NCBI RefSeq assembly: GCF_040640215.1
Contig: NZ_JBFABG010000007.1
Location: 1-64,000 of the forward strand
Length of the DNA: 64,000 nucleotides
Source: Actinosynnema sp040640215
GTDB lineage: Bacteria; Actinomycetota; Actinomycetes; Mycobacteriales; Pseudonocardiaceae
Direction of reading: 5' to 3'
Made by a program: the position numbers and the translations under genes. This document shows, piece after piece, positions 34,691 through 43,186 of the stretch (position 1 is its first letter; every line of letters begins with the position of its first letter). Under the pieces are notes generated by a model, which searched no databases, had not been told where the DNA came from, and was given only the letters and a program-made list of their open reading frames with translations.

Positions 34691-37600
34691 CCGCGGCTGC
34701 GGGACAACCGCTGCGGGTCGCGCTGCTGGGACCGGTGCGGGCGTGGTCGGGCGGGCGCGAGGTCGTGCTCGGCTCGGCCCGCCAGCGCGGGGTGTTCGCC
34801 GTGCTGGCGTCCCGGCCGGGCAGCGCGGTGCGGCGCGACGAGCTGATCCGGGCCGTGTGGGGCGACGACGCGCCGGCGACCGCCGGCGGCAGCGTCTACA
34901 CCTACGTTTCGGTGCTGCGCAAGGCTTTGGAGCCGGACCGGCCGCGCGGCACGCCGTCCCGGCTGCTGGAGTCGGCCGGGACCGGCTACCGACTCGTGCT
35001 CGACCCCGGCGCGTCCGACGTGGCCGAGTTCGAGGCGCTGCGGCAGCGGGCCCGGCGGGAGTTCGACAGCGGTGCCCCGGAGGCGGCGCTGCGGTCGCTG
35101 GACGAGGCGCTCGCGCTGTGGCGGGGCATCCCGCTGGCCGGGGTGGACGGTCCTTTCGCGCGGTCCCAGCGGTTGCGGCTCGGCGAGGCCCGGACCGCCG
35201 CCCGCGAGTTGTGGGCGGAAGCCGCGCTGGCCGCCGGGGCGCACCCGGAGGTGATCGCCGAGCTGGGTGCCCTGGTCACCGAGGAGCCGTTGCGGGAACG
35301 CGCGCGGGAGCTGCTGATGGCGGCCCTGCACCGGGCCGGGCGCGGTGCCGAGGCGCTGGAGGTGTTCCGCGAGGCCAGGCAGGTGCTGCGGGACGAGCTG
35401 CACGTGGAGCCGGGCCCCGGCCTGCGCGCCGCGCACGACCGGGTGCTGGGCGCGGAGCCGGTGCCGCCGCCGCCCCGGCGGGACGCCGCACCCGCGCCGG
35501 CCCGGTCGGACGGGCCCGCCGAACCGGTGCTGCTCGGGCGGGCGGCCGAGGTGGCGGTGGTGCACGGCCTGGTCGACGAGCTCGCCGCCGGGCGGGGCCG
35601 GGCGCTGTGGGTCGAGGGCGAGATGGGCATCGGCAAGTCGGCCCTGCTGGACGTGGTGCGGGCGCGGGCGGCGTCCGCCGGTGTGGAGGTGGCGCACGCC
35701 GTGGCCGACCAGTTCGGCACCCGGTTCCCGCTCCAGCCGGCCGTGGCCTGCCTGGGCGTCGACGTGGACTCGACCGATGCCCGGCGGGTGGAGACCGCGC
35801 TGGCGCTGCGCGACCGGCGGCCGGCCGCCGGGTCGGTCTTCGCCGCCGCCGACCCGACCGCGCAGGCCGTCGACCGGTTGGTGGCCCTGGTCGAGCAGCT
35901 CTGCGCGGACGGCCCGCTCGTGCTCGCCCTGGACGACCTCCAGTGGGCCGACGACGACAGCGTGGAGCTGTGGCGCAAGCTCGTCGTGGGCACCCGCCGG
36001 CTGCCGCTGCTGCTGATCGGCGCGGCGCGGCCGGTGCCCCGGCGGGACGGGGTGGCGCGGCTGCGCCGGGACGTGGAGTGCGGCGGCGGCGCGGTGCTCG
36101 ACCTGACCCCGCTGACCGACGTCGCCGTGGCGGGCATCGTGGCCGGGCTGGTCGGCGGGGAGCCGGGTCCGGGGTTGCGCCGGATCGCCGCGTGGGCGGG
36201 CGGCAACCCCCTGTACGCGCGGGAGGTGGCCGACACGCTGGTGCGCGAGCACGCCGTGCGGTTCGACACCGGTCTGGCCGACGTCTCGCCGGACGTGCTG
36301 GACCGCGCGCCGCCGTCGCTGGTGTCGGCGGTGACCGACCGGCTGGACTTCCTGTCCGGGCCCACCCGGGAGGTGCTGCGGTTCGCGGCGCTGCTGGGCG
36401 GCGAGTTCGCCGTGGGCGACCTGTCGGTCGTGCTGGACCGGCCGGTGCCCGCGCTGCTGCCCGCGTTCACCGAGGCCATCGCGGCGGGCGTGCTGCGCGG
36501 CGCGGGGCCGCGCATGGCGTTCCGGCACCCGTTGATCCGGCAGGCGCTCTACGACGGCACGTCGGCCGCGGTGCGCACCGCCCTGCACCGGCAGGCCGCG
36601 CAGGCGCTCGCCGCCGCCGACGCGCCCGTCGAGCACGTGGCCGGCCAACTGCTCGCCACGTCCGACGAGATCGGCGCGTGGGCGGTCCCCTGGTTGCTGG
36701 CGCGGGCACCCGCGCTGGTGCACCGGGCACCGCTGGTGGCCGTCGACCTGCTCACCCGCTGCCTGCGGTCCGCCGACGAGCGCGACGACAGCCACCCGGT
36801 GCTGACCGCGCACCTGGGCAACGCGCTGTTCCGGATCGGGCACGACGCGCAGGCCGAGGAGCTGACCCGGCGCGCGCTGCCCCGCCTGCGCGACCCGGAC
36901 CGGATCGCCGAGGCGCGCTGGACGCTGGCCTACGTGCCGTTCCGGGCGTCACGCCCGCAGGACGCGCTGGACGCGCTGGCCGAAGCGCTCGCCGACCCGG
37001 TGCTCGCCGACACCTGGCGGGCCCGGCTGCTGTCGCTGCTGGCGCTGGTGCAGCGGGCGGGCGTCGGCGACCTGGACGCGGCGGAGGCCAGCGCGCGGCA
37101 GGCCATCGAGGCGGGCAGGCGCGGCGGCGACCCGTTCGCCGTCGGGCAGGCGCTGGAGGTGCTGTGGCAGGTCGACGTGGTGCGCCGGGACTACGTGCGC
37201 GCCGTGGGCTACCTGGACCAGGCGTTGGACGTGGTGGGCGGCAACCAGGGCCTCACCGACCTGCGGCTGGTGCTGCTGGACAACCGGGTGTTCACCCTCC
37301 AGTGCCTGGACCGGCTGGACGAGGCGACCGAGTCGCTGCGGCTGGCGTTCGCCGCGGCCGGGCCGGGCACGCCGGTGGCGAGCCTGCACGTGGGCACCGC
37401 CGTGCACCGGTTCTGGCTGGGCGACTGGGACGACGCCGTGGCACGGCTGGAGCGCCTGCTCGACGACGACCCGGAGCTCACCGGGTTCGGGCTGCGCGAA
37501 GGCGGCCCGGTGCTGCTGCACGGGGTGGCCGCGCTGATCGCCGCGCACCGGGACGACGACACCCGGCTGCGCGCGCACCTGGCGGCCGGCGGCGAGATCC

Positions 37601-38118
37601 CCCTGGTGACCATCGCCTACCGGGAGAACTGCGACTTCCTGGTGGCGGCGCGGGCGACGTCCGCCGCCCGCGACGGCGACCCCGCGCGGGCGGTCGGACT
37701 GCTCGCCTCCATGTTGGACACCCGGCACGCCGTCCAGACGACGTTGCGGCACCAGTGGTTGCCCGAGCTGGTGCGCCTCGCGCTGCACGTCGGCGACCGG
37801 GAGACCGCGCGCGGCGCGGTCGAGGCGTGCGCGGACGAGGCGGACCGGGAGACGTCGGTCGCGCGGGCCGCCGCCGCCGCGCGGCGCTGCCGGTACCTGT
37901 TCGACGGCGACCCGGACGGGCTGCTGGCGGTGGCCGCGCACTACCGGTCGGTCGGCCGGGCCTACGAGCTGGCGCAGACCCTGGAGGACGGGGCGGTGCT
38001 GCTGGACCGGGCGGGCCGCGTCCGGGAGGGTGCCGACACCCGGGCGGAGGCGGTCTCGCTCTACCGCGGGCTCGGTGCCGCGTGGGACGTCCGGAGGATC
38101 AGCGCGGGTTCCGGGTGA
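34687..38118 (+). CDS. Large SARP-type regulator with AAA/NTPase domain, copy 2
   Basis: A 1143-residue paralogue of the preceding gene with the same domain order: winged helix (residues ~8-100), activation domain (~110-250), ATPase module (Walker A GEMGIGKSAL near 310-320, Walker B LVLALDDLQWADDDS), and a C-terminal helical repeat region. The paralogues share many segments, such as ARPVPRR, GGNPLYARE and FLSGPTREVLRFAALLG. It starts with ATG overlapping the previous stop (ATGA). The pair may form heteromers or respond to different signals. It is convergent with the small gene beyond 38140, only 21 bases between stops. Confidence 0.88.
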   Translation: MTAAAGQPLRVALLGPVRAWSGGREVVLGSARQRGVFAVLASRPGSAVRRDELIRAVWGDDAPATAGGSVYTYVSVLRKALEPDRPRGTPSRLLESAGTGYRLVLDPGASDVAEFEALRQRARREFDSGAPEAALRSLDEALALWRGIPLAGVDGPFARSQRLRLGEARTAARELWAEAALAAGAHPEVIAELGALVTEEPLRERARELLMAALHRAGRGAEALEVFREARQVLRDELHVEPGPGLRAAHDRVLGAEPVPPPPRRDAAPAPARSDGPAEPVLLGRAAEVAVVHGLVDELAAGRGRALWVEGEMGIGKSALLDVVRARAASAGVEVAHAVADQFGTRFPLQPAVACLGVDVDSTDARRVETALALRDRRPAAGSVFAAADPTAQAVDRLVALVEQLCADGPLVLALDDLQWADDDSVELWRKLVVGTRRLPLLLIGAARPVPRRDGVARLRRDVECGGGAVLDLTPLTDVAVAGIVAGLVGGEPGPGLRRIAAWAGGNPLYAREVADTLVREHAVRFDTGLADVSPDVLDRAPPSLVSAVTDRLDFLSGPTREVLRFAALLGGEFAVGDLSVVLDRPVPALLPAFTEAIAAGVLRGAGPRMAFRHPLIRQALYDGTSAAVRTALHRQAAQALAAADAPVEHVAGQLLATSDEIGAWAVPWLLARAPALVHRAPLVAVDLLTRCLRSADERDDSHPVLTAHLGNALFRIGHDAQAEELTRRALPRLRDPDRIAEARWTLAYVPFRASRPQDALDALAEALADPVLADTWRARLLSLLALVQRAGVGDLDAAEASARQAIEAGRRGGDPFAVGQALEVLWQVDVVRRDYVRAVGYLDQALDVVGGNQGLTDLRLVLLDNRVFTLQCLDRLDEATESLRLAFAAAGPGTPVASLHVGTAVHRFWLGDWDDAVARLERLLDDDPELTGFGLREGGPVLLHGVAALIAAHRDDDTRLRAHLAAGGEIPLVTIAYRENCDFLVAARATSAARDGDPARAVGLLASMLDTRHAVQTTLRHQWLPELVRLALHVGDRETARGAVEACADEADRETSVARAAAAARRCRYLFDGDPDGLLAVAAHYRSVGRAYELAQTLEDGAVLLDRAGRVREGADTRAEAVSLYRGLGAAWDVRRISAGSG

Positions 38119-38139
38119 CCGGTGCGCCGTCGGTACCGG

Positions 38140-38328
38140 TCACCCGTCGGCGCACGACCGGCAGGCGGCGTCCTCCGGTGCCTCGTGGTCGTCGGCCGGG
38201 GCACCGATGACGCCGTCGTCCGACATCACCCACCCGGGCTCCGGGTGCTGGGGTCGGGCGTTCGGGCGGAGGAGGCGCACCACCCGCTCCACCGGCCGCG
38301 ACCGGGTCTTGCCGGGGCGTGAGGTCAT
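38140..38328 (-). CDS. Small hypothetical protein, CIS-edge
   Basis: A 62-residue protein. The N-terminus is strongly basic (MTSRPGKTRSRPVERVVRLL), the middle is mixed, and the C-terminus is acidic and ends with a CxxC (ACRSCADG). No signal peptide or known family is recognised. It starts 2 bases after the stop of the LuxR-type gene with GGGGGTGATC as a possible ribosome-binding site, so it is likely translated from the same mRNA. A role as a partner of that regulator is only a guess. Confidence 0.5.
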   Translation of the reverse strand: MTSRPGKTRSRPVERVVRLLRPNARPQHPEPGWVMSDDGVIGAPADDHEAPEDAACRSCADG

Positions 38329-38330
38329 GG

Positions 38331-38957
38331 TCAGATCACCCCCTTCCGCAGGGCGTAGGCGACCGCGTGCGGGCGGTTGCGCAGGTTCAGCCTGGAGGTG
38401 ATCCCGTAGAAGACGTTCTTGATCGTCCGCTCCGAGTAGGACAGCGTCGTCGCGATCTCGGCCGTGTCCAGCCCGTCGGCCATCAGGCGCAGCACCTCGA
38501 CCTCGCGGCCGGTCAGCCTGCCGCGCTCCGACGACGGCGCGACCAGTTGGCGCTGCAAGCGCCGCACGTGGTCGAGCAGCTCGGCCACCATGGTCGGCGG
38601 CATGACCCCGCCGCCCGACGCGGCGGCCAGCACGCTGCGCAGCACCCGGTCCCCGGTCGCCCCCGCGCGCGGCAGGACCGCCACCACCCGGCACTCCACG
38701 GCGGTCATCACGTCCGCCTCGCCGATCTCGTCCAGCACCAGCACGACGGGCACCCCCGTGCTCGCGGCCGAGCGGCGCAGCCCGGCCACCACCTCCTCCG
38801 ACAGCGCGCCGACCGCCGCCACCGCGACATCCGCACCGGCCCACCGGTCGACGCCCACCAGGGCGATCTCGGGCCGCGACCCGAGAAAACTGGTCAGACC
38901 GGCCAGGCTGAGATGATCCGCGGCCTGGACGACGACCCGAACTCGCTTCTCCACCAC
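38331..38957 (-). CDS. LuxR-type regulator with atypical receiver domain, copy 1
   Basis: A 208-residue protein. The C-terminal LuxR/NarL HTH (residues ~145-205) reads LTGREVEVLRLMADGLDTAE followed by RTIKNVFYGITSRLNLRNR, strongly conserved. The N-terminal half resembles a response-regulator receiver, but the usual phosphoacceptor position falls in ADVAVAAVG and the switch lysine is replaced (AVLPRA), so it is probably not phosphorylated. No histidine kinase lies nearby. It is a paralogue of the regulator at 58171-58797; the two flank the contractile injection cluster and probably control it. Confidence 0.85.
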   Translation of the reverse strand: MVEKRVRVVVQAADHLSLAGLTSFLGSRPEIALVGVDRWAGADVAVAAVGALSEEVVAGLRRSAASTGVPVVLVLDEIGEADVMTAVECRVVAVLPRAGATGDRVLRSVLAAASGGGVMPPTMVAELLDHVRRLQRQLVAPSSERGRLTGREVEVLRLMADGLDTAEIATTLSYSERTIKNVFYGITSRLNLRNRPHAVAYALRKGVI

Positions 38958-39019
38958 TGCCTCCCACGATTCCCGATTGCACCTCCGAGTGTGGGAGGCC
39001 CGGCTTCACGGGTTCTCAA

Positions 39020-39048
39020 AGGCGTCTAACGCGCTTCTTCAGACGCCT
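39020..39048. promoter_or_regulatory. Inverted repeat upstream of LuxR copy 1
   Basis: AGGCGTCT and AGACGCCT are perfect 8-bp arms with a 13-base spacer. It lies 63-91 bases upstream of the regulator start and may be an operator or an attenuator. Confidence 0.45.
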
Positions 39049-39072
39049 TCGACAACGGCGGGCAGAGACCGC

Positions 39073-39111
39073 TGATCAGCGACGATGATCAACGGCAGTG
39101 ATCAGCGACGT
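39073..39111. promoter_or_regulatory. Three 13-bp iterons with TGATCA cores
   Basis: TGATCA occurs at 39073, 39086 and 39099, exactly 13 bp apart, in units tgatcagcgacga, tgatcaacggcag, tgatcagcgacgt. Each core is a 6-bp palindrome. The array lies between the CIS terminator and the LuxR copy 1 gene, so it is probably a regulator-binding array for that gene. Confidence 0.65.
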
Positions 39112-39133
39112 GTCCCGGAACACCATCCGGGAC
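39112..39133 (-). terminator. Terminator of the CIS operon
   Basis: GTCCCGGA-ACACCA-TCCGGGAC is a perfect 8-bp hairpin with a 6-base loop, 18 bases after the last CIS gene on the minus strand. Confidence 0.65.
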
Positions 39134-39167
39134 GCCGCTCTGGGACGCCGCTCAGGGACGCCTGAAG
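39129..39167. repeat. Three 13-bp repeats across the end of the last CIS gene
   Basis: gggacgccgctct, gggacgccgctca and gggacgcctgaag follow each other at a 13-bp period. They cover the stop codon of the zinc-ribbon gene and partly overlap the terminator hairpin. Confidence 0.7.
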
Positions 39168-40297
39168 AACTCGACCTCGCCGAGCGCGACGTGCCCGCCC
39201 CCGGTCAGCCCGGTCGCGGCGCGCACGGTCAGGCGGACCCGCACCACGTCGCCGATGCCGGTGTCGGTGCGCTGCGGGCCCGGCTTGTCGGCCAGGTTCA
39301 CGGTCAGGGAGCGGGTGCCGCCGTCGGCGGTGGTGACGACCACGTCCAGCACCGCCGGCCGGGCTTGCGCGGCGAACCCCTCCGCCTCGGCCGACGCGCC
39401 CGCGTGCACCACCAGCGACAGCAGCCGGAACGGGGCGGCGAAGGTGAAGTCCATCCGGTCGCCGACCGCCGGCGCGCCCCAGTAGCGGTTGGACAAACCG
39501 TCGGCGGCGGCGGTGGCCGGGTGGCCGGGGACCTCGGCGCTCGCGGTGACGCCCGTGGGCGCGAGGGGAGCCGGGGTCGCGAGCCGGTCGCGCAGGTCTT
39601 CCCACAGTTCGAGCGCCTTGGGGTGGAAGAGCCACGCGGCGACGACGAGGGCGACGACCACCAGCAGCGCGGCCAGCCGGCGCAGCCACCGCGACCGGTC
39701 CCCGCGCCACCGCCACTTCCGGCGGCGGGCGGCCGGGCCGGCGGTCTCCCGGAGACCCAGCGGGGTGGCGCAGTGGCGGCAGAACCGCCGGCCCGGTGGG
39801 TTGGTGGTGCCGCAGGCCGGGCACGGCGGCCCGGCCACCGCGACGTCGGCGGCCGTGGTCGGCAGCGGTCGCTTCGCATCCGGTCGACCCGGCAGCACGG
39901 GCCCGAGGTACTCCGAAGCCCGCTGATCGCGCACCGCACCGGCCGGCCCGTCGCCGGCACGCGTCGGCGCACCGCCGGGAACACCTGCCGGCGCACCTGG
40001 TGCACCGCCCGGCACAGCACCCGCACCGCCTGCGGCACGTGTCGGTGCGCTGTCGGGTGCGCTGTCGGGTGCGCTGTCGGGTGCGCTGTCGGGTGCGCTG
40101 TCGGGTGCGCCGGGCGGCGCATCGCCGGTGCCGGCGGCCGGCGCGCTCCCCCGTGGACCGGTGGGCGGCTCCGACGGCACGGCCGCCGGCGCGGAGCGGT
40201 CGCGCGCGCCCCAGCCCAGGTAGTTGCCGCAGTTGCCGCAGAAGTCGTCGGACTCCCCGACCGCCGCACCGCACTGCGGGCACGACCGGGCGGTCAC
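39152..40297 (-). CDS. CIS-linked zinc-ribbon transmembrane protein with outer beta-rich domain
   Basis: A 381-residue protein. N-terminal zinc ribbon: CPQC (C6, C9) and CGNC (C20, C23). A disordered Pro/Ala/Gly tract with five DSAP tetrads (~65-85) follows. Second zinc ribbon: CPAC (C159, C162) and CRHC (C173, C176). A basic stretch (RRRKWRWRGDRSRW) leads into one transmembrane helix (~207-224), with positive charges placing the ribbons in the cytosol. The outer domain (~245-381) resembles discoidin/NADase-type carbohydrate-binding modules. It starts with GTG overlapping the previous stop. It may anchor the injection particle to the membrane, like CisA of Streptomyces; that is an inference. 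Confidence 0.75.
   Translation of the reverse strand: MTARSCPQCGAAVGESDDFCGNCGNYLGWGARDRSAPAAVPSEPPTGPRGSAPAAGTGDAPPGAPDSAPDSAPDSAPDSAPDSAPTRAAGGAGAVPGGAPGAPAGVPGGAPTRAGDGPAGAVRDQRASEYLGPVLPGRPDAKRPLPTTAADVAVAGPPCPACGTTNPPGRRFCRHCATPLGLRETAGPAARRRKWRWRGDRSRWLRRLAALLVVVALVVAAWLFHPKALELWEDLRDRLATPAPLAPTGVTASAEVPGHPATAAADGLSNRYWGAPAVGDRMDFTFAAPFRLLSLVVHAGASAEAEGFAAQARPAVLDVVVTTADGGTRSLTVNLADKPGPQRTDTGIGDVVRVRLTVRAATGLTGGGHVALGEVEFFRRP
40044..40103. repeat. Five exact 12-bp tandem copies (DSAP tetrads)
   Basis: The unit ggtgcgctgtcg repeats five times without a mismatch inside the zinc-ribbon gene. The copies encode DSAP tetrads in the linker, so linker length could vary by slippage. Confidence 0.9.
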
Positions 40298-40839
40298 GGC
40301 TCGTCCCCGGGCAGCACCTCCACGGTGCACCGCACGTGCACCGGGCACACCGAGGACACCAGCGCCTCCACCGACGCCCGGTCCACCCCACCGGTCGACC
40401 GCACCCGCACCACCACCTCGTCCGCCCGTTCGCCGGGCAGGTCGGTGTCCGAGGTGGTCGACCAGGCGGCCCCCGGACCGTCGAGCACCTCGACCCGCAC
40501 GCCCAGCGACACCTCCAGCAACGCGGCCAGGCCGTGCGCGGTGCCGCGCCGGCGGTGCAGCTCCACGGCCCGGCGCACCACCTCGCGGCGACGCGCGGCC
40601 GGCCACGCCGGGTCCAGGTCCGCCGCCACCCAGGACGACAGCCAGGCCAGGAAGTCCTCCGGCGCGAACGCCGGGTCGAGGTACGCCGCCTGGTTGTCCA
40701 AAGTGGACAGAATCGCCGACAGCACGGCGTCCAACCCGGCGGTGAAGCGCTGGGCGAGGTCGTCGACGGTGTAGAGCCCCGGCAGCATCGCGCCGAGCGG
40801 GTGCGTGCTCGGCAGCTCCGGGAGCGCGGCCCGGCTCAC
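40294..40839 (-). CDS. CIS baseplate protein, phage tail protein I-like
   Basis: A 181-residue protein with the P2 gpI-like tail protein signature: STHPLGAMLPGLYTVDDLAQ, DNQAAYLDPAFAPEDFLAW, and the later RRRGTAHGLAALLEVSLGV. In phage tails this protein joins baseplate wedges and contacts gpJ. In antifeeding-prophage-like systems it corresponds to the Afp12-side wedge. It is coupled by GTGA on both ends, to the baseplate J-like gene upstream and the zinc-ribbon gene downstream. Confidence 0.8.
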   Translation of the reverse strand: MSRAALPELPSTHPLGAMLPGLYTVDDLAQRFTAGLDAVLSAILSTLDNQAAYLDPAFAPEDFLAWLSSWVAADLDPAWPAARRREVVRRAVELHRRRGTAHGLAALLEVSLGVRVEVLDGPGAAWSTTSDTDLPGERADEVVVRVRSTGGVDRASVEALVSSVCPVHVRCTVEVLPGDEP

Positions 40840-42776
40840 CGCGCACCCACCGCGACCTGGTGCTGGTGCGAGAACACCAGCGCGTTCGACGCCAGTTCCA
40901 GGTCCTCCACCGGCGCGCCGCGCACGCCGGTGAGCGGGTTGGCCGGGAACAGCCGGACCTCCTCCACCGACGCCACGCCCGCGACCCGTTGCAGCACCGC
41001 GAAAACCTCCCCGTACCGGACCGGTCGGCCGAACTCCCAGCCGGTGCCGTCGGGTCCGCCGCGCAGCGGGTTGAGGTACCGGTACAGCGCGTCCAGCGCC
41101 GCCTGGTGCACGAGACCGCCCTCCGCCGACGCCGTGACCAGCCGGGCCACCACCGTGATCCCCTGGTAGCGCGGCGGTTCCACGACCAGGCGCGCGCCCA
41201 GCAGGCGGCGTTCGTCGAGCCGCCCGGCCACCGCCGCCAGCACCTCCTCGGACGGCATGAGCTGCTCGATGCGCAGCCGGTCGCCCTCGTCGGCGACGGC
41301 GTCGGGCACCAGCAGCACCCGCGCACCGCCCACCTCGCCAACCACCGGCAGGCAGCGCACCCTGGCCAGCGACGGCACGGCCTGCCGGGCGATCAGCTCG
41401 TGGTCCCGGGCGGTGACCGCGCGGTCCCACACCCGCAACTGGTGCGGCACCCGGACCTTGGCCTCGTCCACCGTCTCGGCGTCCGCGCCGCCGCCCGCCG
41501 CCTCCCGGTTCTCCACGCCCGAGACGTACGGCTCCGAGCTGCGCAGCACCGAGATCGCGCCGCGCGCCACGTTGCCCGCCCGCCCGCCGCCGGTCCGGTA
41601 GCGCGGCACCAGGACCACCGCGCCCTTGGCGGGCACCGCGCCGTAGCGGCGCAGCGACCCGTCGGCCTCCCGCACGGCGGGCGCGAACCGGACCTCGCCG
41701 GCGGTCGCGTCGAGCACCACGTGCCGGTCGTCGGGCCCGGAGGAGCCGAAGTCCTCCACCACCGCCCAGTCGTCCCAGCCGACGCCGTCCGACACCCGCA
41801 CCACCACCGGCCGGCCGTCGGTGAGCACCGGGGCGGTGGGCAGCCGGAAGCACTGGCCGGGCACGCCCGCCGACTCGCCGAGCACGGCGTCGTCCTCGAC
41901 CTCGGCGTGCTCCACGGCCGTGGTGCCGCCGATGGTGAACGCCTCGGCCTCGCGGACGGTCGGCGACTCGCTGTAGAACGGCTGGCCGGGCAGCGGCTCG
42001 GTCACCCGGCAGCGCAGCCAGCCGGCCCGGTGGCCCGCTACCACGGACGCGGTGTGCCCGGCGGGGACGTGCAGCACGACCTCGCCGGGCCGGTTGAGGC
42101 CGCCGGTGGTGTCCTCGTCGGTGGCGCACCCGACCCAGTCGCGGCCGTCCCACGCCTCCCACACCAGCGGCGGCTGGCGCGGGTCGACGCCGACGCCCTC
42201 GACCTGGCTGTCCATCCGCAGCACCACCGCGCACCTCGGCACGGCCGTGGACAGCCCGAACAGGGTGGCGTCGCCGACCTCCGGCGGGGTGTGGAAGCAC
42301 GCCACGTTCTTGCCCGACTCCAGGTCCCTGGTGCGGTCCACGTAGTCGCCACGCGCGGACGCGGTCACCAGCCGGGCCAACGACGACGGCACCACCGGCA
42401 GGTCTTCACCGGTGGCGAACACGACCGGCTCGTCGGTGTCACCGCCACCGGTGGCGACCTCGGTCCCGGCGGGCAGCAGGACGGTGTCCGGCTGCGGCGC
42501 GGACAGCCAGAACGTCACGTCGGCCCTGGCGGCGGTGGGCGGGAACAGCCGCACCCCCAGCAGGTCCAGGAACGCCAGGTAGTTCTTCTCCGGCACCCGG
42601 TTGAGCCGGTAGACGAGCTGGTCGACCATGTGCGCGAACGTCTCGATGAGGGTCACGCCGGGATCGGACACGTTGTGGTCCGTCCACTCCGGACAGCTCT
42701 GCCGGACGTACCGCTTGGCCTCGTCGACCAACTGCTGGAAGCGGCGGTCGTCCAGGTCGGGCGAGGGCAGCACCAT
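40836..42776 (-). CDS. CIS baseplate wedge protein, gpJ/Afp11-like
   Basis: A 646-residue baseplate protein. It begins DDRRFQQLVDEAKRYVRQSC, then PEWTDHNVSDPGVTLIETFA followed by HMVDQLVYRLNRVPEKNYLA, the conserved N-terminus of baseplate wedge J proteins in contractile injection systems. The second half (RYRTGGGRAGNVARGAISVL and MPSEEVLAAVAGRLDERRLL) is the typical gpJ core. It should form wedges with gp25 and gpI around the spike. The ATG at 42776 overlaps the gp25 stop by one base (TGATG). Confidence 0.9.
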   Translation of the reverse strand: MVLPSPDLDDRRFQQLVDEAKRYVRQSCPEWTDHNVSDPGVTLIETFAHMVDQLVYRLNRVPEKNYLAFLDLLGVRLFPPTAARADVTFWLSAPQPDTVLLPAGTEVATGGGDTDEPVVFATGEDLPVVPSSLARLVTASARGDYVDRTRDLESGKNVACFHTPPEVGDATLFGLSTAVPRCAVVLRMDSQVEGVGVDPRQPPLVWEAWDGRDWVGCATDEDTTGGLNRPGEVVLHVPAGHTASVVAGHRAGWLRCRVTEPLPGQPFYSESPTVREAEAFTIGGTTAVEHAEVEDDAVLGESAGVPGQCFRLPTAPVLTDGRPVVVRVSDGVGWDDWAVVEDFGSSGPDDRHVVLDATAGEVRFAPAVREADGSLRRYGAVPAKGAVVLVPRYRTGGGRAGNVARGAISVLRSSEPYVSGVENREAAGGGADAETVDEAKVRVPHQLRVWDRAVTARDHELIARQAVPSLARVRCLPVVGEVGGARVLLVPDAVADEGDRLRIEQLMPSEEVLAAVAGRLDERRLLGARLVVEPPRYQGITVVARLVTASAEGGLVHQAALDALYRYLNPLRGGPDGTGWEFGRPVRYGEVFAVLQRVAGVASVEEVRLFPANPLTGVRGAPVEDLELASNALVFSHQHQVAVGAR

Positions 42777-43186
42777 CAGCTTCCACCGCCTTCCTCGGAC
42801 GGGATCGTGTAGAACGGGAACACCAGGTTGCGCTGGTCGTTGGTGGCGCGGACGGTGTAGTGCACGTCGATGTAGAGCGTGCCGAGCTCGACGGCGTCGA
42901 ACGCCACCACGACGTCGGTCGTCTCGATGCGCGGCTCCCACCGGTCCAGCGCGACGCGCACCTCACGGGCGATGTCGCCGGCCGTGGCGTGGTCCGCCGA
43001 CGCGAACACGTGCTCGTGGATGCCGCAGCCGAACTCGGGGCGCATCGGGCGCTCGCCGGGCGCGGTGCCCAGGATCAGCCGGATCGCCTGCTGGATCTCC
43101 GGATCGCGCTCGACCATCCCGATCCCGCCGGTGGCCCCGACCCGCAGCGGGAAGCCCCAGCCCCGGCCGATGAAGTCGGCGCTCAC
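42776..43186 (-). CDS. CIS baseplate protein, gp25-like
   Basis: A 136-residue protein of the GPW/gp25 family: GRGWGFPLRVGATGGIGMVE, then IQQAIRLILGTAPGERPMRP and EFGCGIHEHVF. The EPR-type region of gp25 is present as RWEPRIETTDV. gp25 links sheath to baseplate and triggers contraction; in the antifeeding prophage it is Afp9. GTG start overlaps the PAAR stop (GTGA). Confidence 0.92.
   Translation of the reverse strand: MSADFIGRGWGFPLRVGATGGIGMVERDPEIQQAIRLILGTAPGERPMRPEFGCGIHEHVFASADHATAGDIAREVRVALDRWEPRIETTDVVVAFDAVELGTLYIDVHYTVRATNDQRNLVFPFYTIPSEEGGGS

Noticed and set aside
38122..38322. Plus-strand frame downstream of the second SARP gene
   Set aside because: It lacks a ribosome-binding site; the minus-strand 62-residue frame has coupled spacing to the LuxR gene and is preferred.
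40860..42812. 650-residue plus-strand frame antisense to the baseplate J gene
   Set aside because: It has only low-complexity Arg/His/Gly-rich sequence; the opposite strand encodes an intact baseplate protein.
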